19,035 nt of DNA from positions 1-19,035 of the forward strand of contig JAQUJQ010000008.1 in the NCBI GenBank assembly GCA_028680875.1. The letters are read 5' to 3'. A model generated the notes under the pieces. The model searched no databases and was not told the DNA's origin. It was given only the letters and a program-made list of their open reading frames with translations. Of this stretch, positions 1 through 7,695 are shown in pieces; the first letter of the stretch is position 1; every line of letters begins with the position of its first letter. The position numbers and the translations under genes are program-made. Source of the stretch: Eubacteriales bacterium. GTDB taxonomy: Bacteria > Bacillota > Clostridia > Peptostreptococcales > Anaerovoracaceae.

Positions 1-631
1 CTTTTCTCCGATAAATAAAGATAAGAATTACGGTACCAAGACCTCCGACGGCGCCGGCGGTAGCTCCGAAGGAAGCCCCTGCAGCCGCAAATTCCAATCC
101 TCTGCTAATTAAAAGGATCGCTAAGGTTAAACCTATAATTACTCGAAAAAGCTGTTCCGCTACTTGAGAAATGGCGGTTGGCTTCATGTCCTGAGTTCCT
201 TGAAAAAAGCCGCGGAAAGCGGCCATCATGGGCACGAAAAACAAAGCCGGTGCTATGGCCATCATAGCATGCTTAGCCCCCGGATTTCCCAAATAATTAA
301 CTATTGCCTCAGCTCCAAAAAAAAGCAAGGCTGAGGAGAATATGCCGATCCCAAAAAGAAGAACAAAAGAAACACTAAAGACCCGATATGCTTCATAAGG
401 ATGGCCCAGGGCATTTCGCTCTGCCACCATTCTTGAAATCGCAACGGGAATTCCCGCAGTAGATAAAGTGAGCAACAGTACATAAACCGGGTAGGCAGTT
501 TGGTAATAGCCCATACCTGTATCGCCGATGATATTAGCAAGTGGAATGCGGAAAACAGCTCCCAGTAACTTTATTATTAAACCTGCAATACCTAGTATTA
601 CCGCACCTTGCAGAAATGTTTTTCTTCCCAT
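1..631 (-). CDS. SpoVB/YabM-like polysaccharide (lipid-linked) flippase, partial
   Basis: The first 210 residues are present and the C-terminal part runs off the left edge. The protein begins MGRKTFLQGAVILGIAGLI and continues with long hydrophobic stretches separated by short polar loops, including RIPLANIIGDTGMGYYQ and a FRGFFQGTQDM segment. These are typical of the MATE-like MOP superfamily proteins SpoVB, YabM and MurJ-type flippases of Firmicutes, which move lipid-linked cell-wall or polysaccharide precursors across the membrane. The start is ATG at 631; a GGAG at 645-648 is the only SD-like sequence, with a rather long spacing of about 13 nt. The stop codon of the mtaD-like gene lies 5 nt upstream, so the two are probably co-transcribed. 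The position after mfd and spoVT matches yabM of B. subtilis better than spoVB. The family call is secure; the substrate is not. Confidence 0.88.
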   Translation of the reverse strand, partial: MGRKTFLQGAVILGIAGLIIKLLGAVFRIPLANIIGDTGMGYYQTAYPVYVLLLTLSTAGIPVAISRMVAERNALGHPYEAYRVFSVSFVLLFGIGIFSSALLFFGAEAIVNYLGNPGAKHAMMAIAPALFFVPMMAAFRGFFQGTQDMKPTAISQVAEQLFRVIIGLTLAILLISRGLEFAAAGASFGATAGAVGGLGTVILIFIYRRK

Positions 632-636
632 GGCAT

Positions 637-1923
637 CTATAATTCTCCAATGATCCTTACTCTGGATTTCTCTACTTCATACTGTACTTTTTCCAAATCA
701 ATTGTTTTGAACTCCCCATCCCGATAAAGTACCCTGCCATCCACCATAGTCAAGACCACATCACTGCCGGAAGCTGCATAAACAACGTTGTTTAAAAGGT
801 CATGGACCGGATGCATGTTAGGCCCCGAAATATCCAGCACAATTAAATCTGCACGAAATCCAACCGCCAGCTTTCCTGTATCTGTACGATCCTGCCCGAG
901 TGCACCGGCTCGGGTTGCCGCATAGAGTGTCTGCTTAGGTGTGATCAGAGTAGGATCCTCATATCTTGCTTTATGTACTAAGGAAAAAAACTTCATTTCT
1001 TCGATATAATTTAAGCTATTATTGCTTGAAACACTGTCAGTACCGATGGCGACGGGAATTTGTCTCTTCAATAAGAGAGGAACGTTACAAACGCCGCTTG
1101 CAAGTTTTAAGTTACTTACAGGACATGTGGCTACTGTCACACCTTTCTCCGCTAAAATATCAAAGTCTTCCCCTTCAACAAAGACACAGTGGGCAGCAGT
1201 TGTCTTGCTGTCCAACAGACCCAAATCATTAAAATAAGCCACAGGAGTTTTTCCATGTCTTTCTTTACAATCCCGATGCTCATCTGTGGTTTCGGAAATA
1301 TGAACATGCATCCGGGTTCCCAACTCCTTTGTAAATTCTGAAAACTGGCGAACGATTTTCGGGTTTGAGGTATATTCGGCGTGAAGACTCATATCAACCT
1401 TTAACCTCCCTCCACCCTTATTATTATACTGCTCAAATAAGTATTTGGATTCACGATAGGCCTGTAAATCCCAAAGCTCTGCGTCTGTAAAGGAAGTCAG
1501 ACCTCTTCCCAGGTTATTCTTTACCCCGCTTTCCAGAACAGCTTCTGCCATCCGGTCACAAAAATAGTACATATCCGTGGTGGAAACGATTCCATAACGT
1601 AAGGATTCGGCGATACCTAATAATGTGGCAAAATAGACATCATCACCCATTAATTTGTCCTCGAAGGGAAAAATCCGATCATTGAGCCAGGACTGCAAAG
1701 CCATATTCTCTCCGTAGCCTCGCATCAAGGTCATAGGAGTGTGGGCATGGGAGTTAAAAAATCCGCTCATCAAGAGCCTTCCCTTACCCTCATATATTTC
1801 ACCATAGTCTTCTTTGGGTACTTCTTTACCAACATAGTCGATTTTGTTTCCTTTTATACCTACATACATGCCTTCTCGGACAGAGAGATTTTCATCCAGA
1901 ATGATAATGTTACTAAAAAGCAT
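637..1923 (-). CDS. mtaD: 5-methylthioadenosine/S-adenosylhomocysteine deaminase-type amidohydrolase
   Basis: A 428-residue metal-dependent amidohydrolase of the MTA/SAH deaminase, TrzA/AtzA-like group. Such enzymes deaminate methylthioadenosine or S-adenosylhomocysteine to the inosyl compounds in the cytoplasm, recycling SAM by-products. The zinc-site residues are visible: H59 and H61 in NSHAHTP, H208 in HVHISET with the general-base E211, H245 in AAHCVF and D296 in GTDSVSSNN; H181 lies in SLHAEY. I chose ATG 1923 over an upstream in-frame codon because GGAGGTGG sits 7 nt before it and the family begins just before this kind of beta-strand. A sigma-A-like promoter lies directly upstream. The gene sits between spoVT and the flippase, where B. 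subtilis has no gene. Other substrates (guanine, cytosine, s-triazines) are used by relatives, so substrate assignment is inferred from overall resemblance. Confidence 0.85.
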   Translation of the reverse strand: MLFSNIIILDENLSVREGMYVGIKGNKIDYVGKEVPKEDYGEIYEGKGRLLMSGFFNSHAHTPMTLMRGYGENMALQSWLNDRIFPFEDKLMGDDVYFATLLGIAESLRYGIVSTTDMYYFCDRMAEAVLESGVKNNLGRGLTSFTDAELWDLQAYRESKYLFEQYNNKGGGRLKVDMSLHAEYTSNPKIVRQFSEFTKELGTRMHVHISETTDEHRDCKERHGKTPVAYFNDLGLLDSKTTAAHCVFVEGEDFDILAEKGVTVATCPVSNLKLASGVCNVPLLLKRQIPVAIGTDSVSSNNSLNYIEEMKFFSLVHKARYEDPTLITPKQTLYAATRAGALGQDRTDTGKLAVGFRADLIVLDISGPNMHPVHDLLNNVVYAASGSDVVLTMVDGRVLYRDGEFKTIDLEKVQYEVEKSRVRIIGEL

Positions 1924-1945
1924 CCCACCACCTCCATATCGAGAT

Positions 1946-1975
1946 ATTATAGCATATTGAAAAACAGATGTCCAA
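1946..1975 (-). promoter_or_regulatory. Sigma-A-like promoter of the mtaD-flippase unit
   Basis: On the minus strand, TTGGAC (1970-1975), 18 nt, then TATAAT (1946-1951); read as TGGACA the spacer is 17 nt. The SD and ATG of the mtaD-like gene follow within 25 nt. The -35 lies in the T-rich tail of the spoVT terminator, so the new unit starts directly where the previous one ends. Confidence 0.7.
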
Positions 1976-2009
1976 AAAATAGTAAACCACACTCGTGATG
2001 AGTGTGGTT
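1967..2009 (-). terminator. Intrinsic terminator after spoVT
   Basis: A 10-bp perfect stem (AACCACACTC / GAGTGTGGTT, 1985-2009, 5-nt loop) lies 13 nt after the spoVT stop. On the minus strand it is followed by TTTACTATTTTTT. The stem plus U-rich tail fits a Rho-independent terminator that makes spoVT the last gene of its transcript. Confidence 0.8.
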
Positions 2010-2022
2010 CCTTTTACAATTG

Positions 2023-2574
2023 CTAATTTTCCATTTGCTTGGCCAGAAGATGAGCTCCTATTTCTGCGGTCTTCAGCTCCACATCTCCCAACTGCCTTCC
2101 ATTTTCTTTTGTAAAATAGATGACTGATCCGATAGGGTCTCCCTGGGAAATGATAGGTACCACAATTTGTGACTTATAATCACCGTTTTCTCCCTCTTCA
2201 AGAGTAATAGGCAAAATAGCTTCTCCATCATTTACCAACCTGCTGGTTTTTCCTTGAATTATTTTCTCAATTTCTGTACTGATCCGCTTATCCAGATAAT
2301 CTTTTCTTGAACCCCCCGAGACGGCTACAACTTGATCTGTATCGGTAACCACCATGGCGTCCCCAAGAATACTGTAGGCCGAATCAATAAATTCTCCCGC
2401 AAATTGATTCAATTCATTGATTGGAGAGTATTTTTTCAGAATTACTCCGCCTTCCCTGTCTGTATAAATTTCCAAAGGATCTCCCTCGCGAATGCGCATG
2501 GTCCTTCTGATTTCCTTTGGAATCACCACTCTTCCCAAATCATCGATTCTACGTACTATTCCTGTGGCTTTCAT
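2023..2574 (-). CDS. spoVT: Stage V sporulation protein T (AbrB-family transition regulator)
   Basis: A 183-residue transcription regulator, near the usual SpoVT length of about 178. Residues 1-50 form an AbrB/SpoVT swapped-hairpin DNA-binding domain (MKATGIVRRIDDLGRVVIPK, then IRRTMRIREGDPLEIYT). Residues from about 56 to 180 form the GAF-like domain that distinguishes SpoVT from plain AbrB (SQIVVPIISQGDPIGSVI near the end). In Bacillus it is made in the forespore under sigma-G and adjusts sigma-G-dependent genes, affecting coat formation and germination. The start has GAGAGG about 10 nt upstream. A sigma-G/F-like promoter lies upstream and a terminator follows directly, so the gene can be expressed alone. 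The position next to mfd is conserved in Firmicutes. Confidence 0.97.
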   Translation of the reverse strand: MKATGIVRRIDDLGRVVIPKEIRRTMRIREGDPLEIYTDREGGVILKKYSPINELNQFAGEFIDSAYSILGDAMVVTDTDQVVAVSGGSRKDYLDKRISTEIEKIIQGKTSRLVNDGEAILPITLEEGENGDYKSQIVVPIISQGDPIGSVIYFTKENGRQLGDVELKTAEIGAHLLAKQMEN

Positions 2575-2617
2575 ATTCGCTCTTCCTCTCTTTATTACGC
2601 ACTTGTTATATGGTACT

Positions 2618-2646
2618 TATTATTTTCCAAAAGAAAAGGAATATGC
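2618..2646 (-). promoter_or_regulatory. Candidate sigma-G/sigma-F promoter of spoVT
   Basis: On the minus strand, GCATA (2642-2646), 17 nt, then AATAATA (2618-2624). The known forespore sigma-G pattern is roughly GCATR, 17-18 nt, CATWMTA, so this matches the full -35 and 6 of 7 positions of the -10. It lies 44-72 nt before the spoVT ATG. SpoVT is a sigma-G-dependent gene in B. subtilis, so position and motif agree. AT-rich DNA gives chance matches, hence moderate confidence. Confidence 0.55.
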
Positions 2647-2667
2647 GTTATATTATAAATTCATTGG

Positions 2668-3597
2668 TTATTCTGAAAGATACTCCACACCGACTTCTTC
2701 TCTAAGATCTTTAATTTTATCAGTATAAGCCTGTGAAAGTACTTCATTTTCCAATTTGGCAAGAATGGTATCCTTTACATTTTCAAAGGTTTCCATACCT
2801 TGCTTTTTATCGGTAAGATAGATGATATGATAGCCAAATTGAGTTTTTACTACATCACTTAGTTCTCCGGGGTTCAATGCAAAAGCAGCTTTTTCAAAAT
2901 CCGGATCCATACTATTTCTTCCGAATGTTCCCAGGTCTCCGCCATTCTGTGCAGTGCTATCCGTTCCATACTGGGCGGCCATTTCGCCAAAATCCGCCCC
3001 ATCTTTCAGCTTAACCAAGATTTCTTCAGCCAGCTCTTCTTCCTCTACGAGAATATGTTTAGCTGTTACCTCGTCAATTTTAAATTGATCCTGGTTTTCA
3101 TCAAAATATGCCTTTACTTCTTCATCGGTTATTCCCGGAAGCCCGGCTTCCAATTCATCGAAAAAGGCTACACTATAATACTGGCTGATAAAGAAATCTG
3201 TTAAAGCCTGGTTTGTTATCTTGTATTTCTCCATGTAAGTTTTTGCAGACTCTTGAGATTCTACCGTTTCAATAAATTTATCTGCCGATTCCTGGTAGTC
3301 CTCAGGCAGGATGCTTTCATCCCCTTCATAATAAATTTTCATAATATTGAGGGAAATAAGGTCTTCCAGCATCATGGTTTTGATGTATTCCAAATTTTCC
3401 TCCGTTACACTGCTTAAATCTACCCCCTGAATAAAGCAATAGAGGTACGTATATTGATCCAGTTCATCTTGTGTAATCTCCAGATTACCTACTTTAGCAA
3501 TCGGTATTTCAACATCCTTTTTATCGTTGCCGCAAGCAACTAAAGTAAAGGACATTACCAGAATCAATAATAAAGAGACTGTCTTTATAAACTTCAT
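2668..3597 (-). CDS. prsA: PrsA-like lipoprotein peptidyl-prolyl isomerase (parvulin type)
   Basis: A 309-residue secreted lipoprotein. Residues 1-22 are a lipoprotein signal peptide ending in the lipobox LVAC, with C22 as the predicted lipidated cysteine. Residues of about 30-165 form a SurA/PrsA-like helical chaperone region. Residues of about 176-265 form a PpiC parvulin domain with the hallmarks AKHILV, NGGDLGTFG and QFGYHIIYL. PrsA-type foldases help secreted proteins fold at the outer face of the membrane. ATG 3597 was chosen because AAGGAG lies 7 nt upstream and it opens the signal peptide; an upstream in-frame codon would add 14 charged residues. The gene lies 52 nt after mfd and has its own strong promoter overlapping the mfd 3' end. 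PrsA versus another parvulin lipoprotein cannot be settled from sequence alone. Confidence 0.9.
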   Translation of the reverse strand: MKFIKTVSLLLILVMSFTLVACGNDKKDVEIPIAKVGNLEITQDELDQYTYLYCFIQGVDLSSVTEENLEYIKTMMLEDLISLNIMKIYYEGDESILPEDYQESADKFIETVESQESAKTYMEKYKITNQALTDFFISQYYSVAFFDELEAGLPGITDEEVKAYFDENQDQFKIDEVTAKHILVEEEELAEEILVKLKDGADFGEMAAQYGTDSTAQNGGDLGTFGRNSMDPDFEKAAFALNPGELSDVVKTQFGYHIIYLTDKKQGMETFENVKDTILAKLENEVLSQAYTDKIKDLREEVGVEYLSE

Positions 3598-3638
3598 GTT
3601 TTTTCTCCTTTTTATAATGTGGCTTTTAAGTCTGTCCA

Positions 3639-3667
3639 ATTATACTCCACTAGGTCAGCTTTGTCAA
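3639..3667 (-). promoter_or_regulatory. Full-consensus sigma-A promoter of prsA-like gene
   Basis: On the minus strand, TTGACA (3662-3667), exactly 17 nt, TATAAT (3639-3644): all 12 bases match the vegetative consensus with ideal spacing. The -35 lies within the last codons of mfd and the mfd stop falls in the spacer. The predicted transcript would start near 3632, giving a leader of about 35 nt with an AAGGAG ribosome binding site. Confidence 0.85.
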
Positions 3668-6600
3668 AAGAACAATTGTTTCTGTAAGTATATCCTTTTT
3701 TTGAAGTATCAATTTTATAAAAGGCCTTTGGCCACCATGAATAAGAAGTTTTAATCCATAATGATCCACGAGCTTGGAAACCCGTTCCGGATCTAAACCT
3801 TTTACCGGATCGAAATCCAATATGAGTTTATTCTTTTCTTGTCGAATCCGAGTGATACCGGTTTTTTCGGCCATGGCCTTAATATCTGCAATGTCAATGA
3901 GATTCAACGTTTCTTTGGGAATTTCTCCAAATCGGTCCAGAAGTTCGTCGATTACCTCCTGGCGGTCTGCTTGGTCCCGAATGGACGCAATCTTCTTATA
4001 CATTTGCAGTTTAATCAATTCATCCTGAATAAATGCATTGGGAATATAGGCCTCTACATCAATTTCCACGGAAACATCCGCTGCCGGTCCGGGTACCTTA
4101 TCACATGCAGATAATTCACGAACCGCATCTTCCACCAGTTTATAGTAAAGTTCATATCCAATCATCATCATATGACCATGTTGCTCCGAACCCAAGAGAT
4201 TTCCGGCTCCCCGTATTTCCAGATCACGCATGGCTATGTGAAAGCCGGCACCAAATTCAGTGAATTCGCGAATGGCACGCAATCGTTTCTCCGCAGTCTC
4301 GGATAACACCTTATCCTTCTGGTACATAAGATAAGCGTAAGCCATACGATTAGATCGGCCTACCCGTCCCCGCAATTGGTAAAGCTGGGATAATCCAAGC
4401 CGATCTGCATCTAGTACAATCATGGTATTTACATTCGGAATGTCAATTCCCGATTCGATAATAGTCGTGGCTACCAATATGTCTGACCGGTTATTAACAA
4501 AATCCAGCATGATATCTTCCATCCGTTTTTCGTCCATCTGACCGTGGGCTACAACTACTGATGCTTGAGGCACCAGGTTCTGAATCTGAGAAGCTATTTT
4601 ATAAATGCCCCGAATCCGGTTGAATACCACATATATTTGTCCTCCTCTATCGCGTTCTCTTTCTATAGCTTCCCTTATTACATCATCATCCTGTTCCATT
4701 ACGTAAGTTTGTACAGGATACCTCTCCTCAGGCGGTTCTTCTATTAAGCTTATGTCTCGAATTCCCACCAGGGACATATGCAATGTCCGAGGTATGGGGG
4801 TGGCTGATAAAGTCAATACATCTACGTTTTTACGGAGAAGTTTAATCCTTTCCTTATGTTGAACCCCAAAATGCTGCTCTTCATCGATGACAAGAAGGCC
4901 TAAGTTATAAAATACCACATCAGAAGACAACATGCGATGAGTTCCGATCAAGATATCTATTTCTCCTCTTTTTACTTTTTCTAAGATTATTTCCTGCTGC
5001 TTGTTATTCCGAAACCTGCTAAGCATTTCTACCTTAAAAGGAAAGGCTTCAAACCGTTCCTTGAACGTGTAATAATGCTGGTTTGCAAGAAGGGTGGTGG
5101 GGACCAGAATTCCGGCCTGTTTACCGTCGGCTACACACTTGAAGACGGCTCTTGCCGCAACCTCAGTTTTCCCATAGCCTACATCGCCGCATAGAAGGCG
5201 GTCCATAGGCATGGGTTTCTCCATGTCTTTTTTTATCTCCTGTATACTTCTTAACTGGTCCGGAGTTTCAACATAGCGAAATAAATCCTCGAACTCACGC
5301 TGCCAGAGGTTGTCTGTTGAAAAAGCATACCCTTTATTCAGTTGACGAGCTGCAGATAGGGCAATCAATTCTTTTGCCATATTATTAATCGCTGATTTGG
5401 CACGATCCCTTGTTTTCTTCCATTCCCCTCCTGCAAGTTTATTGATTTTGGGTGTAGCCCCTTCTGCTGCAACATATTTTTGAACCAGATTCATCTGATC
5501 CACCGGGATGTAAAGCAAGTCTTCTCCTGCGTATTTTATTTTCAGATAATCTCGTTTTACTCCCTGTACTTCGAGCTGGACAACTCCCAAGAATTTCCCG
5601 ACACCGTGGTTTTCATGGACAACATAATCTCCTTTATGAATGTCGGTAAATACTTTAAGCCGTCCGCCGGATGCAGTTTCCTTTCTGGTTCTTTTATGCT
5701 TTACAGATATAAAGATATCCTTGTCACAAAGAATAAGCAGTTTTTCTTCCGAAAACTCCATTCCTCCCGATAAAATCCCTTGCCTTACCTCTATCTTTTC
5801 CTCTATCTTACACCTGGTTAAAAAATGCTTTATATTTTCAACCCGTTCCTCCGTGGAACAGACAATGATAATTTTATAATTGAGTTTGATATAACGCAAG
5901 AGTTCGGTCTCAAGGAAATCCATTCGCCCGTTGAATATGGCAGCCTGCTTGGATCTTACAGGTATAATTGCATCCAAATGCCCTACTCCCCGTATCTGTT
6001 TGGGAAAGGGGGTAAAAGCAAAGACAGAGCGATTATCGTAAATCTCCAGGTAGGATTTGGGGCCTGCAAAGGAGTCGTAATCATCTGAAACTGCCTCCCC
6101 ACGTTCCATAAGAAGCTTAAAATTCTCCCGGTATTCTTTTTCCGCCAGCTCCAAGGTTTCCATAACACGATCCGGATCATCAATAATGATCGGATATTCC
6201 GGATTTAAATACTCCCACAGTGCTTCAGGTTTCTCATAGAAATAATGAATATAATTCTCTAAATATTGTATATTGGTGTTGGTTTCAATGCACTCCAAAA
6301 TCCGGTCTAATCGCTCCGACAATTTTTGTCGTTTTTCTCCCGTGAGTTTCTTGGAGAAGTTATTATATACGGTTTGAATGCGGTTAGCTGCCTGTTCAAA
6401 CAAATATGCCGTACGAATCATCTGTTCAGCCGGATAAATTTCTATTTTATCAATTTTGTCTACAGATCTTTGGGTGAAAGGATCAAACAAACGTATTGAA
6501 TCTACTTCAACATCGAAAAATTCAATGCGACAAGGATAGCTTAAATCCGGGGGAAATACATCCAAGATATCTCCCCTTAGGCTATATTGCCCTTTAGCCT

Positions 6601-7090
6601 CTACTGAGCCCGTTCTCTCGTAACCCATAAAAGTAAGTTGTCTTTTTAATATTCCTGAATCTGCGATTCCTCCCACTGAAAGGGAAATTCGATGCATACA
6701 AAATAGTTCTCTTGGTGCAACTTTTTTAACTGCACTCAAAACAGGTACAACAATGATACAGTCTTCACCTTTTACCAATGTGGATAATGCAGAAAGGCGC
6801 TCAAGCATAATGTGATGGCTCTTAGCGTCATAAGCCAAATGAGAACATTCTTCATCCGGAAGAAGGATTATCTTTTTTTTTACAAAAAAAGAAAGATCTT
6901 CTGCAAGTCTTTCGGCCCTCCCATAGGTAGGAGTAATGATGATAGTTTGTCCCCCTCTGGCTCCTACTATAAGTCCGGCGATTGCAGCAGACCTACTCTC
7001 TGAAATTCCCGCAATATTGATGATGCCCGAGGCAGTTACAGCCAGTGTCTTTATCCTCTGAAAACGGCCTTTGCCTTCCTTTTCATCCAT
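3650..7090 (-). CDS. mfd: Transcription-repair coupling factor Mfd
   Basis: An 1146-residue superfamily 2 DNA translocase, the usual Mfd length. It pushes stalled RNA polymerase off DNA and recruits UvrA to start nucleotide excision repair. The N-terminal third has the UvrB-homology region (LRGDILDVFPP near 171-181). The RNA-polymerase-interaction domain lies at about 485-545 (KGDYVVHENHGVGKFLG). Helicase motifs follow: Walker A GDVGYGKT at 635-642, the Walker B DEEQ box at 736-739, SAT at 762-764 with TPIPRT after it, and QLRGRVGR at 905-912. The C-terminal TRCF domain starts near 1010. The ATG overlaps the end of pth by 8 nt, pointing to translational coupling. All key motifs are intact. 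The last codons contain the prsA promoter. Confidence 0.98.
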   Translation of the reverse strand: MDEKEGKGRFQRIKTLAVTASGIINIAGISESRSAAIAGLIVGARGGQTIIITPTYGRAERLAEDLSFFVKKKIILLPDEECSHLAYDAKSHHIMLERLSALSTLVKGEDCIIVVPVLSAVKKVAPRELFCMHRISLSVGGIADSGILKRQLTFMGYERTGSVEAKGQYSLRGDILDVFPPDLSYPCRIEFFDVEVDSIRLFDPFTQRSVDKIDKIEIYPAEQMIRTAYLFEQAANRIQTVYNNFSKKLTGEKRQKLSERLDRILECIETNTNIQYLENYIHYFYEKPEALWEYLNPEYPIIIDDPDRVMETLELAEKEYRENFKLLMERGEAVSDDYDSFAGPKSYLEIYDNRSVFAFTPFPKQIRGVGHLDAIIPVRSKQAAIFNGRMDFLETELLRYIKLNYKIIIVCSTEERVENIKHFLTRCKIEEKIEVRQGILSGGMEFSEEKLLILCDKDIFISVKHKRTRKETASGGRLKVFTDIHKGDYVVHENHGVGKFLGVVQLEVQGVKRDYLKIKYAGEDLLYIPVDQMNLVQKYVAAEGATPKINKLAGGEWKKTRDRAKSAINNMAKELIALSAARQLNKGYAFSTDNLWQREFEDLFRYVETPDQLRSIQEIKKDMEKPMPMDRLLCGDVGYGKTEVAARAVFKCVADGKQAGILVPTTLLANQHYYTFKERFEAFPFKVEMLSRFRNNKQQEIILEKVKRGEIDILIGTHRMLSSDVVFYNLGLLVIDEEQHFGVQHKERIKLLRKNVDVLTLSATPIPRTLHMSLVGIRDISLIEEPPEERYPVQTYVMEQDDDVIREAIERERDRGGQIYVVFNRIRGIYKIASQIQNLVPQASVVVAHGQMDEKRMEDIMLDFVNNRSDILVATTIIESGIDIPNVNTMIVLDADRLGLSQLYQLRGRVGRSNRMAYAYLMYQKDKVLSETAEKRLRAIREFTEFGAGFHIAMRDLEIRGAGNLLGSEQHGHMMMIGYELYYKLVEDAVRELSACDKVPGPAADVSVEIDVEAYIPNAFIQDELIKLQMYKKIASIRDQADRQEVIDELLDRFGEIPKETLNLIDIADIKAMAEKTGITRIRQEKNKLILDFDPVKGLDPERVSKLVDHYGLKLLIHGGQRPFIKLILQKKDILTETIVLLTKLT

Positions 7091-7691
7091 CCTGTTCTTT
7101 ATCCTCTTTCAATGGTTTTTCTCCCAACTCATTCATACCATTGTATTCATTCATTGCCTGTTCTATACCCTTTACCAGGATGGATTCCAATGCGGAAACA
7201 GCCCGCATAACACTTTCCTCTATCTGTTTCTTTTCTTCTTTTCGGAACCCGCCGGTGACATAACTGGCCAAACTCATACGTCTTTCTGCTCCAATGCCAA
7301 TGCGTACTCTCGGGAACCTGTCATCCTGCAAATCATATAGGATGGAACGCATACCATTATGGGTACCGGCACTTCCTTTTTTCCGTATCCGAAGTCGACC
7401 CATAGGAAGATCCACATCATCGTAAACCACAATCAAATTTTCCAGCTCCGGTTTATAATACTCTACAACCTCTCGAACACTGTGTCCTGAAAGATTCATG
7501 TAGGTTTGCGGTTTAACCAGCAATACCCTTTTGCCCAAAATCGTTCCATCACCAATCAATGCCTTGTGCTTAATCTTATTTATTTTGATCCCATGCTTTT
7601 CAGCCAGAAGATCCAGGGTGATAAAGCCGATATTATGCCTTGTATGCTCATATCTCTTTCCCGGATTTCCAAGTCCAACTATAATAAACAT
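7083..7691 (-). CDS. pth: Peptidyl-tRNA hydrolase
   Basis: A 202-residue cytoplasmic Pth enzyme that cleaves peptidyl-tRNA released early from ribosomes so that the tRNA can be reused. It shows FIIVGLGNPG at the start, the catalytic histidine H19 in YEHTRHNIGF, N66 in PQTYMNLSG, the acidic residue D91 in YDDVDLP and the asparagine of GTHNGMRS at about 112. ATG 7691 was chosen because it directly precedes the conserved GLGNPG strand; an in-frame TTG at 7703 would overlap prs. The SD is weak (TTAGGG close to the ATG), and the start lies only 4 nt after the prs stop, so re-initiation after prs translation is likely. It overlaps mfd by 8 nt. The C-terminal tail is rich in Lys, Glu and Asp. Confidence 0.97.
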   Translation of the reverse strand: MFIIVGLGNPGKRYEHTRHNIGFITLDLLAEKHGIKINKIKHKALIGDGTILGKRVLLVKPQTYMNLSGHSVREVVEYYKPELENLIVVYDDVDLPMGRLRIRKKGSAGTHNGMRSILYDLQDDRFPRVRIGIGAERRMSLASYVTGGFRKEEKKQIEESVMRAVSALESILVKGIEQAMNEYNGMNELGEKPLKEDKEQDG

Positions 7692-7695
7692 GGCC

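Noticed and set aside
3650..7090. Several open frames of 60-100 codons opposite mfd and other large genes
   Set aside because: They lie wholly within well-conserved genes, lack SD sequences and have low-complexity translations; they are shadows of the real frames.
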